64,000 nucleotides of DNA from Selaginella moellendorffii (taxonomy: Eukaryota; Streptophyta; Lycopodiopsida; Selaginellales; Selaginellaceae). This document shows positions 1 to 11,120 of the stretch, piece after piece (within the stretch, counting starts at the first letter, position 1; the number at the start of each line of letters is the position of its first letter). The position numbers and the translations under genes are program-made. The notes under the pieces are model-generated. The model did not search any database. It was given only the letters and a program-made list of their open reading frames with translations, and was not told the origin of the DNA. Location: contig NW_003314349.1 of assembly GCF_000143415.4 (NCBI RefSeq), positions 254,563 through 318,562 on the forward strand. The letters are read 5' to 3'.

Positions 1-671
1 CAGTTGACAGATTGAAAGAAACGAAAAAGCCCAACCTCGGCAAGACTTTGCCTCCAGGGAAGAAGGTTGGAATGATGCTCGTATGGGCCTATGAACACCA
101 GCCATCTCTTCCAGTCATCGATCGCTGCCACGGCTGACTCTCTCATCTGGGGCGGTACAGACAAGCCCAAAAGCTCGTGGAGCTTTTTCACAGCTGCAGT
201 GGTTCCAGAGGCGCAGAAGAAGAGAGCATCATCCTCGGTTCCTCCCAGGGACTCCTTGACATAACTCGTGGCCAGTTTCACCATCCGGGTGGTCTTCTCT
301 CCGACGTAGCTGTCCTCGGCATGCGTGTTCCCTGAAACAGAATGCAGCGGGTCCAGATATGCAGAAGAGGATTCACGGCTTTACTCACCGTAGGACGGCA
401 TGACGTGCTTGATGAGGAAGTTTTCTATATAGAACAAGCAGCGGCCAGAGGCAGTGTAATCGGCATAAGTGAGAGGCCTGCTGCCGAATGGTGTGGAGAT
501 TTGGAGCTGGGAGCCGATGATCTGGGATCTGAGCCAGACACACTTTTGCTCATCGTCAAAGGGCCTGAAGAACTTGAAAGGATTGGGCTTGAAGTCTGGC
601 TGCCAATCCTCCTCGATGCTGGGAGTTACCTCGCCGACCTTGGAAGCCGACTTTGGAGCAAAGCACCTCAT
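1..671 (-). CDS. Class-V aminotransferase-like PLP enzyme, copy 1 (5' part, cut by window edge)
   Basis: The first two exons of a PLP-dependent class-V aminotransferase/cysteine-desulfurase-like gene are present. Exon 1 is 389-671 (ATG at 671), intron 1 is 332-388, and exon 2 is 36-331. The window begins inside intron 2, so the gene continues to the left. The encoded part covers the TADYTASG substrate/cofactor entry region and the FFCASGTTAAVKKL PLP-phosphate region. It is nearly identical to the complete copies at 14,028 and 50,765; visible differences include GSRP instead of GSRL before LTYADYTASG, and CASG instead of CGSG. No stop or frameshift is seen in the visible part. The ABCG copy that starts at 1313 is divergent from it. 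Function beyond a PLP-dependent transferase or desulfurase is not assigned. Confidence 0.8.
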
Positions 672-1312
672 CGTCTTGCTGGTGAGCCTCTCTTACTTTG
701 CTTGTAATACGTTCGCTACTGTAAGACATCGTTTGCAAACTTACCTTGTTCTTAACACTCCAGCTCCTCTTCAGCCATCACAAATATCCTGTTTTAGTGC
801 ACCGCGTGAGGAAAATGTCTTCACAGATGCCCAATGGATTTCTGTCCTATTTTTCCAGATCACTTTAGGAGAAACATGGTCAAGGAAACGACATGTTTTG
901 TCAACCTTGGCAAATTCTAAGCACCCGTCGCCTTAGTGGAGAGGTACGTCGGCGTGATTATGAAGTCCTAGTCTTTTGTTGACAAGCTTCTTCCTTGCAG
1001 AGCATTGAGGCGTGACATGGAAGAATTTAATTACCTTTCGAAAAGACAAGATATGTCCAGAGAGCGGTCCTTGGAATGCCAAAGTTCCTGAGAAGAAGAC
1101 ACTCGAGAGTTTGGAGAATTTCGAGAGTTTGGATAGACTTTGAATGGGAAAGTCAAGTCAACACAAGAAAGAAAGTAAACAATATTTTACACTATTAATC
1201 TCCTACGAATCGAAGATCTTACCGTGTTACAATAGCTGAAAGTCCAAGTCTAACTTGGAGAGCTATAAATCTTACCCAAGTGTTCATGAGAAAGAAGAAT
1301 TGATATATTATT
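672..1312. promoter_or_regulatory. Divergent intergenic region between PLP gene and ABCG copy A
   Basis: About 640 bp separates the minus-strand PLP gene start from the plus-strand ABCG start, so it probably holds both promoters. The same region recurs at 52,822-53,473, and in a split, repeat-filled form between 16,086 and 19,385. Conserved stretches include the tract around 760-930 (TCTTCAGCCATCACAAATAT) and the 1180-1310 tract just before the ABCG start. I see no clear TATA box that I would trust, and no further gene. Confidence 0.45.
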
Positions 1313-3714
1313 ATGGATGTGGCATGGAAGGATTTGAGTGTGAGCGCGAGCAATGGACGAGTGTTGCTGGAGAGTATGTCCGGCTATGCCCAGAGCGGCC
1401 AAATCACCGCGATCATGGGTCCTTCGGGATCCGGAAAGTCCACCTTGCTCGATGCGCTTGCTGGTATAGTTTTCCAAGATTGATTTGGGTGCAATAGATT
1501 AAAGCTCGAGATTCTTGCATTGTCGTTCATCACAGGTAGATTGGCCAAGAATGCGAGGCGAGAAGGATCCATTTTTGTGTGACCAAAGGATCATCCATTG
1601 CGGCAACGTGATTGCTCAGCTACACGAAAGTAATAACACCGTCAGAACATCATACCAGAATGGGAATCTCCAGACGAACATGAGGCATGGGTCTGTGGTG
1701 TGTATATAAACATTTGATTCTGTGATTCTCAAACTTTCTGTCATAGGCCTATGTGAAACAAGAGGATGTTTTGCTGGGAACACTCACTGTTTTGGAAACA
1801 ATCACTTACTCTGCTAACTTACTCGCTGCCGCGAAGCCAAAAGATGGAGATAGTTGAGAGTGTGATCACTGAGATGGGGCTTGGAGATTGCAAGCATACA
1901 GTGGTGGGAGGTTGGTTCTCGTGTGGATTGAGCGGAGGGGAGAAACGAAGAGTGAGCATTGCTTTGGAGATTCTAACACAGCCATCTCTTTTATTCATGG
2001 ACGAACCAACCAGTGGTTTAGACAGGTGATATTTATATGATTTTTAAGTCCGGCTTATCGTAATTTTTATTTGATGTTCTTCTTTGCAGTGCATCCGTTA
2101 TTATGTCAATTCACCAGCCAAGTAGCGAAGTGTTTGAGCAGTTTGATAATCTTTGCCTACTATCTCAGGGTGCACTGGTATATTTTGGAGTTGCCATGGA
2201 AGCTAGCATGGTACTTTTCTCAAATTTAATATTCTTTATGGTTTATATTTTATTTTAGTTTTTCGACAGTGCTGGATTTCCTTGTCCTCTCCGAAGAAAT
2301 CCATCAGACCACTATCTTAGAGTTATTAATTCCGATTTTGACAATGTTCAAAACAAGTTTAAGGTATTCATTTGTACTTTTTCTTAGAGTGTTTTTCTTA
2401 ATATTCATCTCAATTTGAACAGGAAGATATTGAAACTCAAGAAATAGTTCCAGCTTCTGAAGCAATCAAAGTGCTTACAAATGCATTTCAAAATTTGCAT
2501 TTGAGATCCCTCCACACAAAAGTTGACATTCTTTGTGTGACTAAGGTGAACCTTCTAAACAGTTTGTGAGACACACCTAAATGACTTGATTTTTTAGAAT
2601 ATTATGATTATTAATGGATTACTATTTATAGAATGAATGATCCAGATGCAGGAGTTCTCCATCAGCTTTCCACGTTAACTAGAAGATCATTTATAATTAT
2701 GACAAGAGATATTGGATACTATCGGCTGAGAATCTTTGTATACTTTATGCTTAGCATCGTTATTGGCAGTATATATTTTAATGTTGGCACTAAATACAAC
2801 TCCATTGCAGTAAGAGAATACCAAAAAATATTCCTAACCATGGTTAAGCTCGTTTGTTTTTTTTTTAAGGCAAGGATTGGCTGTATGGCTTTTATTGGTA
2901 AATTTCTTACATTTATGTCAATTGGAGGTTTTCCATCTTTCATTGAAGAGATTAAGGTATAGGATAGTTCTCAATTGTCTTGCTTTCATATCCAGTGATA
3001 TTTTCTTCAGGTTTTTAATCATGAGAAACAAAATGGTTACTATGGTCTCATTGTGTTTACTCTCTCAAACACACTTTCTTCCATTCCTTATATCCTTCAT
3101 ATTTCATTGATATAAACAAGTGTATTTTATAATATGGTTAAACTCCACCCAGGCTTTGATCACTTCATTTTTTTTTGTGTTGAAATTATTTGCAACTGTG
3201 ACTGTGGTGGAGAGCTTGATGATGTGTGTAGGATCAATTGTTCCCAATTTTCTCATGGGAATAATTACAGGATCTGGAATCTTGGTAAAATCTCTTTATA
3301 TTTCTTAAACTGTTTCTAATGCGATTTTTCAGGGGTTATTCATGCTTGTTGACGGATTTTTTAAACTTGCTAATGAACTGCCAAAAGGCTTTTGGAAATA
3401 TCCAATGCATTATATAGCATTTCAAACATATTTATTTCAGGTTAAACAAATATTATTTATTTTCCAAAAAATTATAACAGGGTCTTTATGAAAATGATTT
3501 TCAAGGGCTTGAGTTTCTATCTGGAACAACAATTCTTAAACAATATCAAATAGATCTCTCAAGATCTAAATGGTTGAACTTTATAATCCTGTTAAGCATG
3601 ATTTTGGTTTATCGAGGAATTTTTATTACTATCATCAAACTCACTCAGCTCATAGATGGGAAAATTCTGATGTTTAAAATTAATAGTAGGACCTCTAAGA
3701 AAATAAATGCTTAA
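1313..3714 (+). pseudogene. Half-size ABCG transporter, copy A (broken)
   Basis: This is the exon-intron ladder of a plant half-size ABCG (WBC) membrane exporter, collinear with the intact copies B and C. Exon 1 still encodes Walker A (GPSGSGKST) and later exons keep the [11 protein letters not shown] signature and the [12 protein letters not shown] Walker B. Several lesions are visible against B and C. There is a 79 bp insertion at 1580-1658 in exon 2 that shifts the frame. A deletion near 1820 removes the end of the YSAQLRLP stretch. Exon 4 has lost 51 bp near 2096. A TGA replaces the TGT Cys codon at 2567-2569. The exon/intron junction near 2575 is lost, and a 27 bp in-frame deletion lies near 3510. 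The terminal TAA is at 3712-3714. A functional transporter is not expected. Confidence 0.85.
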
Positions 3715-4235
3715 AATTAAAAGTATGGCTTCGTGAGCTTGTCATTCACGTTTCACTTGTCATATTTATAAATGATCTTCTGGCATCTAGTAAGTGTCAC
3801 CCAAATTGTCTTCAACCTTCACCTAACTTTTGTGTGGGGTGGAGTTCAAATGCAAACTGAGAACTAGAACATAATATGCTTTTGTAAGAAATGCATTTGT
3901 AAGCACTTTGATTGCTTCGTAATTATCTTTTGAGTTAGCCAAATGCCTTAGTCTAATATCTTCCTGTTCAGATCATTAAGAAAAATTTCCTAAAAAGCTA
4001 TACAGATGAAAATACCTTAAACACTGTCAAAGTCCAAGTCGATAATTCTAAGAAGAATACCATGCTATCTTCCATGGTATTTCCAAAATATACACTTGAG
4101 AGATTAAGAAAAGATTATTAAACTGCTAAAACACTTTGCTACTTGTCTGATGAATTTGACATGATAAAAGTGCGCCTACATTTGCACAGAAAATCATCAA
4201 ATAAATCAGACATAATAATTACTTCTCTAAACCAC
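3715..4235. other. 3' flank of ABCG copy A, including empty Gypsy site
   Basis: This non-coding 3' flank is shared with copies B (21,825 on) and C (55,883 on). At 4020-4024 the AACAC pentamer is undisturbed. In units 2 and 3 the same position carries Gypsy LTR edges, so this is the unoccupied insertion site. No gene is seen. Confidence 0.6.
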
Positions 4236-4610
4236 TAAGACATGACTGCGTTTGAGTGTCCAAAGCAATGCTCACTCTTCATTTCTTCCCTCCACTCAAT
4301 CCATGCGAGAACCACTGTCTCCAAGCCCCATCTCACTGTCAACCATCTCCTCTTTTGGCTGCGTGGTAGGCTGCCTCAAATAAGCAGAGTAAGTGATTGT
4401 CTCCAGAACAGTGAGCTTTCCCAGCAAAGCATGCTCTTGATTTACATAAGCATCTGATAGAAAGCTTGAGAATCACTAAATCAAATGTTTATACACACCG
4501 CAGTTCCATGCCTCATGTTTGTCTGGAAATTCCCATTGGATCCTTCTCGCGTACCTGTGATGAACGACAATGCAAGAATCTTAGTCTCAAACACATGATC
4601 AATCTTTAGA
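4236..4610 (-). pseudogene. Antisense ABCG fragment (relic 1)
   Basis: Read on the minus strand this is a decayed piece of an ABCG gene: the end of intron 1, exon 2, intron 2 and most of exon 3. Recognisable translated pieces are [23 protein letters not shown] and then EMGLGD, with the signature region mutated and truncated. Introns are still visible next to the coding pieces, so it arose by DNA duplication rather than from an mRNA. Related relics are at 13,523, 22,160 and, split in two, at 30,226 and 50,362. A plus-strand reading frame across it is only the shadow of this relic. Confidence 0.75.
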
Positions 4611-4745
4611 AAACTCTCAGAATGTACGTCGAGCAAGGTTTGACTTTCCTGATCTCAAGATTTAAAAGTCGACAAACAAAACTAGCAAGAGGCCAATTCT
4701 TTTCAAACTTTCTAAAGGTTTGTCCCATCCAGTCTTGCCGTGGCT

Positions 4746-6238
4746 ATGGCTTCTCAAGGTACGTCGTCTCCAAATATTCATGTCCTCGCATTTCCCGTCC
4801 CAGGCCAGGGACACATCACTCCGATGATGCATCTCTGTAAAAAGATCGCCGCTCGAGATGGATTCACCGTCTCGTTCGTCAATGTCGACAGCCTCCACGA
4901 CGAGATGATCAAGCACTGGAGAGCTCCACCCAATACGGACCTCCGCCTCGTCTCAATCCCACTCTCCTGGAAGATCCCACACGGCCTGGATGCTTACACT
5001 CTCACTCACTTGGGTGAGTTCTTCAAGACCACCACCGAGATGATCCCAGCTCTCGAGCATCTCGTCTCCAAACTCTCTCTCGAGATCTCGCCGGTCCGCT
5101 GCATAATCTCGGACTACTTCTTCTTCTGGACCCAGGACGTTGCTGATAAGTTCGGGATTCCAAGGATTGTTCTGTGGCCTGGATCCGCTGCCTGGACCAC
5201 GATTGAGTATCACATACCCGAGCTCATCGCCGGAGGCCATGTCTTTCCCAGCTTGACCGAAGGTAACTCCACTTTCAATGGCATTCACATACGCCTCAAA
5301 ATTTTGCAGCGAAGAAGCTTGTCGCGGATGAATCTGTAGTGGGGATTATCAAGGGACTGGGACCTCTTCATCAAGCCGACATACCTCTCTACTTGCAAGC
5401 TGACGATCATCTCTGGGCGGAGTACTCCGTGCAGCGAGTCCCCTACATCCGCAAGGCCTCCTGCGTGCTCGTCAACTCCTTTTACGATCTGGAGCCGGAA
5501 GCTTCCGACTTCATGGCGGCCGAGCTCCGCAAAGGTGGCACGGAGTTTCTCTCCGTCGGTCCGATGTTTCTCCTGGACGAGCAGACCTCCGAGATCGGAC
5601 CAACCAACGTGGTGCTCAGGAACGAGGACGACGAGTGCCTGCGGTGGCTCGACAAGCAGGAAAAGGCTTCCGTTCTCTACATATCTTTTGGCAGCATTGC
5701 GGTCGTGACTGTCGAACAGTTTGAGGAGATTGCGGTGGGACTGGAAGCAATCGGAAAGCCTTTCCTGTGGGTTTTACGGCCAGAACTTCTCATTGGCAAT
5801 CCGGTAGAGAAGTATAAGGAATTCTGCGAACGTACCTCCAAGCAGGGATTTACTGTGTCCTGGGCACCGCAGCTACGAGTTCTGAAACACCCCTCCATCG
5901 CTGCGCACCTCAGTCACTGCGGCTGGAACTCGGTGCTGGAAAGTATCAGCAATGGAGTGCCCCTCATGTGTTGCCCTTGGGGAGCTGAGCAAAACACCAA
6001 CGCAAAGCTGGTTATACATGACTGGAAGATTGGAGCTGGATTTGCAAGAGGGGCGAATGGACTGATCGGCAGAGGCGACATCGAAAAGACGCTGCGGGAG
6101 GTGATGGATGGGGAAAGAGGGAAGCAGATGAAAGACGCTGTTGAGGTGCTGAAGTGCAAGGCAAGGAAAGCTGTGGAGAGTGATGGTCGATCCGCTGCGA
6201 GCTTGGATGATTTTCTTAAAGGCCTCAGCAGCCAGTGA
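4746..6238 (+). CDS. UDP-glycosyltransferase (family 1), copy 1
   Basis: This is a plant family-1 UDP-glycosyltransferase, which transfers a sugar from a UDP-sugar to a small acceptor in the cytosol. Exon 1 is 4746-5262, the intron is 5263-5309 (47 bp) and exon 2 is 5310-6238, giving 481 aa, a normal length. The N-terminal GQGHITP motif supplies the predicted catalytic His (about residue 23). The 44-residue PSPG box spans about residues 357-400, from WAPQ through HCGWNSVLE to GAEQ; the final Gln is usual for UDP-glucose users. PSPG position 38, normally Trp, is Cys here (MCCPWG), whereas copy 2 has the Trp. Bases 4740-4742 read GTG in frame, but the ATG at 4746 matches the start of copy 2. 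The acceptor is unknown. Confidence 0.93.
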
Positions 6239-6544
6239 TGCGATGATAAGTTATCACTGCAAGTGCTAGTGTGAGATGGCAAACATGTGAAAAACTTACA
6301 TGCCACGAATCTGTCAAGCTTGACAAAACATGAAGAGAATAAAATAGTCGTCTAGCTTGCAACGCCTTTGTTGACTGGAGAAAACAAGACAGAATCCACC
6401 GTTGAATAGCGCTGACCACTTGTAAATGCCTTGATGTGCCAGTGTTTGATCAGGCCACGACGAGGCATGGGCTAGAGCAGTGAAGGCTGAAAAGGAACAG
6501 TAGGAATAGTGCCACTACGTTAAGTGCCTGCTTGTTCTATATGG
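6239..6544. other. 3' flank shared with UGT copy 2
   Basis: About 300 bp downstream of the UGT is shared with 24,192-24,485, including the CATGTGAAAAACTTACATGCC tract. Similarity ends near 6520-6540, where the inverted-repeat arm begins. No gene is seen. Confidence 0.5.
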
Positions 6545-7400
6545 ACATCATGCCATCCTATGTGTTTGCAAAATATCTCAAATCTGCCATGTGGCTTGCC
6601 TAGGTAAGTCCTTCTAAGAAATGTGGAAGCAACTATAGCAAGGGAGGTTAGGCAATACAAGGCTACCCAACTCGCTTGTTGGCCAAAAAGACTAATTGGT
6701 CGAGCTAAAAAGTGCATAAAAAATCTTGTGTGAGAGAGGAGGATGTAATGTGATTAGAGAGACTTTAAGCCACCATGTTTCCACCAGCCAGCCACAAGCC
6801 ATTCTAGAACTGGGAAGATGGGGGCTCCAAAGCACCAAAAAAGGTGCATTTGCCCCAATTGCCCCACACATTTGCAGGGAAGAGCCTGAAAACATTATCT
6901 TACTAATCAGATATGCTTAGGGCCACTATGTTACTGCCAATAGACCATGAGCCTCTCTTTTCTATTCTAGAATTTTCCCTCAATCTCTCTCAATCCTCTC
7001 ATTAGAACACTTTGAAAATATGACTCCTCAAGAACACTTTTAAAATTAAGATTATTGTCTTAGGGCCACTATGTTGCTAGAGAAATCTCACAGCTTACAA
7101 GTGGCAACATGGTGGCCCTAAGTTTGTGTGTGAGCATTTCATGGCTGACTAGAAAACACTCTCCATTCTAAGATCTACCAGAACATTATTAAACACTTGA
7201 TCTACCAGAACATTATTAAACACTTTTAAATGCTTCTAGAAAAGTGAGGTCTAACCTATTACTATCACCATCCTCCTCATTATATCCCTAAAGTTGGATT
7301 GCAAGTCTTCATCCACACTATGTCTCATAGTGAAGATATTAGGCACCTAAATCACAAAAGAATATCCTAATAGATCTCATTTCCTTACTTTAGTGCCAGA
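6545..7400 (+). repeat. Left arm of a long diverged inverted repeat
   Basis: This stretch matches the reverse complement of about 10,412-11,120. Shared landmarks include GAGCCTCTCTTT near 6950 and the CTCAATCTCTCTCAATCCT tract near 6975. The two arms enclose the inverted PLP-gene fragment and the Copia element. The element family is not recognised. Short reading frames in it look random. Confidence 0.6.
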
Positions 7401-7797
7401 TGATTAAAACACGCTATTGACTATAGATAGTACAACTATATTATCTTGCCACCACTTAGGATGTAATGCTAATTGCATCCTCACCAAAATCTTACTCAAT
7501 TTATAAATTCCACTCTAATTGACAAATATAAAATTTTCTGTCTTGAAAGTTGCTATTCTGGCATCACTTTGCTTCCTTTAGCTATTCTCTTTTATTAAAC
7601 TTATAAATTCCTTTTCAGCTTGCATCCCAAAAATCTTTGCATCCAAGGAAATTATTTTCTTTTTGTTACAACATCTTTTTCATCTCAAGCTTAACCATTT
7701 GGGATCTCCTTTCAACTTCTTGTCTATTCATTACCACTTTTGGCTCTTTATATCTGTCTACTCCTAATGTTCAAATTTTTTTTTTCTTTAGCTTTAC
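7401..7797. other. AT-rich spacer, no gene recognised
   Basis: AT-rich sequence with several T-runs. No coding, RNA or structured repeat was recognised here. Confidence 0.4.
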
Positions 7798-8467
7798 ATG
7801 TTTACTAATGTATAAAACAGACTAAAAGGCAAGATACCTAGGGCTCCAATTCATATTCATTTTTTTCCTGAGCATGTATCAAATATTAAAGACAAAAGAT
7901 ATTCTATGATGGTCATTGTAACAGCTACCCAAAAATTCTAAACAATCACTTTTCGTTCTGATCTCGTCTTACCAGCTTGCCAAATCAAAGCATGCTATAC
8001 TGCTCCATGTTTGTGTAGAAGGCGAGCGATGGCTGGTATCCCCCGTTAGCTTTGGACGGCGTGCATGCAGCGAGGTGCTTCATGTCGATCAATCCATCAT
8101 CGGTCAGAATAACCTGTAGTTTAAACAGTTGACAGATTGTCAGCAAGACTTTGCCTCGGGGAAGATGATGTTCGTTACAAACGGCACACACCGCCGAAAC
8201 CCCTCACGAGCAGACACACAGCTCGGCGGAGGTCTGCTCGACACGGGGGACACGGGCGGTTATGAACACCTGTCATCGATGCCACGGATGAGTCTCTCAT
8301 TTGGGGTGGCACCGACAAGCCCAAAAGTTCGTGGAGCTTTTTCACAGCTGCAGTGGTTCCAGAGTCGCAGAAGAAGAGAGCATCGTCCTTGGTTCCTCCA
8401 AGGGACTCCTTGACATAACTCGTGGCCAGTTTCACCATCCGGGTGGTCTTCTCTCCGACGTAGCTGT
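7798..8467 (-). pseudogene. PLP-enzyme gene fragment, inverted copy
   Basis: On the minus strand this encodes part of exon 2 of the PLP gene (SYVGEKTTRMVKLATSYVKE, then DDALFFCDSGTTAAVKKL) and a piece of exon 3 (DDGLIDMKHL). The stretch that should encode WLVFIGPYEHHSNLLPWRQ is replaced by unrelated bases, and the exon 3 part ends in stops. It is nearly identical to 24,649-25,319 in the opposite orientation, including about 180 bp of AT-rich flank (7798-7975). The upstream end stops exactly at the Copia LTR near 8468. It is a non-functional duplicate. Confidence 0.8.
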
Positions 8468-8616
8468 CTAACGAAAGGTGAAACCGTGTGATGGTGCTCA
8501 AGATCCGTCATAGCATATATGGAATGGAAAATGTACATATGTGTGACATGGTGAACCGGTGAAGACTCGTGTCTCTCCACGTGGACTAGCCACGTGGCAC
8601 AGGGCCACTCTCAACA
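8468..8616 (-). repeat. Copia 3' LTR (possibly truncated)
   Basis: On the minus strand the sequence begins TGTTGAGAGTGG directly after a GTGGGAG polypurine tract, as Copia LTRs do. It runs about 149 bp to the GACAGCTACG of the PLP fragment. The far end lacks a clear CA, so the LTR may be cut short. Confidence 0.6.
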
Positions 8617-10055
8617 CTCCCACTGGCACTGTGGCCATCAAATTCAATCGCCAAATCGTGGAGCCAGCATGTTGTGAAAGCTCGCACGCCAGGGTCTTGG
8701 CAACCACGGCAGTGGAGAAAGTCCCAGCCCTTCGCGATGGACTTGAAATCGATCTCGGGGTAGTGCTTTTGTGAAGATATCTGCAACCTGAGTGGTCGTG
8801 TCGCAGTAGATCAGCTCAATTGTGCCATCTTCCACTTTCTCACGAACAAAATGATGATGAATCCCAAAGTGTTTGGTGCGTGAATGAAAGTGAGGATTGG
8901 CCGCTAACGCAATGCAGCTTTGATTGTCACAGAAGAGGCGAGTGGGAGTCTTCACACTCACACCAAGGTTAGAAAGTAGTGAGCGTAACCACACACCTTC
9001 TTTGGTAGCTTGTGAGGCTGCCAAATATTCTGCTTCAGTACTAGAGGTTGCCACTGTACTTTGCTTCCTGCTGCACCACGAGACTGTCGCACTGCCCAGG
9101 GAAAACGAATAGCCAGAGGTGGACTTGCGTGTGTCACAGTCTCCCCCAAAATCAGCATCACAGTAGCCCGTGAGGGTAAGCGCTTTTCCCTGGTAGCACA
9201 ATCCAAGGTAAGGAGTACCTCGAAGGTACCTGAAGATGCGTTTCACCGCTGCCCAATGTTGAGATCCAGGATTAGCCAGGAATTGGCTAACTTTGCTCAC
9301 GGCAAAAGAAATATCTGGGCACGTACAAACAGCTGGATACATGAGACTGCCAACAGCTTGTCTGTAAGGGATGGAGTCCATGGCTCTCTTGTCGTCCTCT
9401 GTCTCAGGAGACATGGCTCGTGAAAGCTGGCAGCCTAGTTCCATTGGTGTCGCCACTGGATTAGAGCTCGTCATAGAAAACCTGGCCAGCATCTCTTCTA
9501 TATACTTGGCTTGGTGAAGATAGATAGTGCGTTGAGAGCGATCACACACAAGTTCCATGCCAAGAAAGTAGGAAGCCGAGCCAAGAGTTTTCATCTCAAA
9601 TTGGCTGCAAAGATCTCGCTTAACCTGGAGAAACATTAAGCGATGATTATGGATGACAAGAGTATCATCAACATAAAGAGCGATGATCACAAATGATTCA
9701 CCCTCCACCCGAATATAAAGATTCGGGTCTGCCTCGCTACGGGAAAAGCCCACACTTAGTATAAAATCATCAAAGCGTTTGTACCAAGATCTGGGTGCTT
9801 GTTTCAAGCCGTAGACAGCTTTCTTGAGAAGCCAGAGATGATCCTCTTTTCCAGCGGCTAGAAATCCTTCTGGCTGTGCCATATAGATTTCTTCTTCAAG
9901 CGCGCCATAAAGAAACGCCGTGGTCACATCCATCTGTTCCAGATCAAAGTCTCCCACCGCAGCAAAATTAATCAAGGAACGAAGAGTAGAATGCTTAACC
10001 ACTAGAGCAAAGGTGTTGTTGTAGTCAGGTCCAGGAACTTTCGAGCATCCTTTCG
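8617..10055 (-). mobile_element. Copia retrotransposon pol (reverse transcriptase-RNase H), 5'-truncated
   Basis: One long minus-strand frame encodes the C-terminal half of a Ty1/Copia polyprotein. The reverse transcriptase shows the QMDVTTAFLYG and YGLKQAPRSWYKR motifs and the YVDDTLV catalytic motif. RNase H follows, with YCDADFGGD, TSSTEAEYLA and FCDNQSCIALA. The end reads DIFTKALPRDRFQ, typical of the Copia C-terminus, followed by a frame slip before the PPT and LTR. Gag, protease and integrase are missing. At about 10,055 the coding match stops and a 5S-related repeat begins, so only about the last 470 residues remain. It abuts the inverted PLP-gene fragment. Confidence 0.92.
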
Positions 10056-10395
10056 AGCTGCAACTCTCACAAGAGCCTTGCTCTCTTGACACCCTACCCC
10101 TCAGGTCAAGCCTAGCTGGGAGCAAACTAAACTTACCAAATATCAATCAATATGTGGTGTGATTCCCTTAGCGAACCAATAAAGTCGAACCCAAGACTTT
10201 TTTGATACCAAATATAAGCTTCTAAATTTGGACTTCCCGACCCAATATTATTCAAACCCAAGGATATTTAACCCCATTATCCTAAAACCCTTAATCGATT
10301 GGAAAAAGGGATGCACTTTTGTTTATGAGCCTTTTCCTTCTATATTTGAACCTCTATAGTTCATCTCTCAAATCATTCCCTTTGGTTGTTTACAC
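10056..10395 (-). repeat. Diverged 5S-rRNA-related repeat (Cassandra/TRIM-like)
   Basis: This is a degraded copy of the repeat best preserved at 49,900-50,322. Landmarks are ACCCAATATTATTCAAACCCA at 10,238 and the CTTTGGTTG...TTACA end near 10,380-10,392. A TGATACCA near 10,193 is the complement of an initiator-tRNA-Met primer site (TGGTATCA on the minus strand), which fits a TRIM-like LTR element. The Copia coding part is fused to it. Confidence 0.5.
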
Positions 10396-10411
10396 TCTAA
10401 TACTGTCCAAA

Positions 10412-11120
10412 CTAGAAACAGTTGAAATGGCAGTAAGGCAAGGAGAGGAGATCCATTAGGATATTCTTTTGTGATTTGGGTGCCAAGATCTTCACTATAA
10501 AACAAAGTGTAAATAAAGATTTACAATCAGGTTTTAGGGATTTAGAAAGGAGGATGACTCCAAAAAGGGTTAGACTAGGCCTCACCCCTTTCCAAAAGCA
10601 TTTAAAGTGTTTAATAATGTTCTTGTAAAACTTAGAATGGAGAGTGTTTTCCAAAGAGATATCACAACTAGTGAATAATAACATGATGGCTATGAGCTTG
10701 TGTATGAGCTAGCTAATGGCAACACAATGGCCTTGGGACAGTAATCTTGATTCTAAAAGTGTTCTTGAGGACTCATATCTTCAAAGTGTTCTCTTGGAAG
10801 GATTGAGAGAGATTGAGGGAGAATTCTAGAGTAGGAAAGAGAGGCTCATAGTCTGTTGGCAGCAATATAGTGGCTTTAAGCATATTTGAGTAGCAAGAGG
10901 GTGTTTTTAAGCTCTTTCCTACAAGTGTGTATGATAGTGAAACAATTAGATGCAATATTCCTTCTACACAATGCAATAAAGAATTAGCACTCCTAGCTTG
11001 ATTAGTTGGTTTTTTTAGCAATGAATGCCTTGGATTTGCTTGGCCTCCCCTTTTATAGCCACTTTTGCATTTCTTGGAGGGACTTGCCTAGACAAGCCAT
11101 GTGGAAGATTTGAGATATTC
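10412..11120 (-). repeat. Right arm of the long inverted repeat
   Basis: The reverse complement matches 6545-7400 over several hundred bases with moderate divergence. Landmarks are the CACAAAAGAATATCCTAAT block near 10,460 and the TTGAGAGAGATTGAGGGAG block near 10,802. No gene is recognised. Confidence 0.6.

Noticed and set aside
4242-4457. 71-codon plus-strand frame repeated at 13,529 and 22,166
   Set aside because: It is the antisense shadow of the ABCG relic; the minus strand gives recognisable ABCG sequence.
4953-5288. Minus-strand frames within both UGT genes (also 5,914-6,306 and 23,867-24,235)
   Set aside because: Shadows of the UGT coding strand. The plus strand carries complete family motifs.
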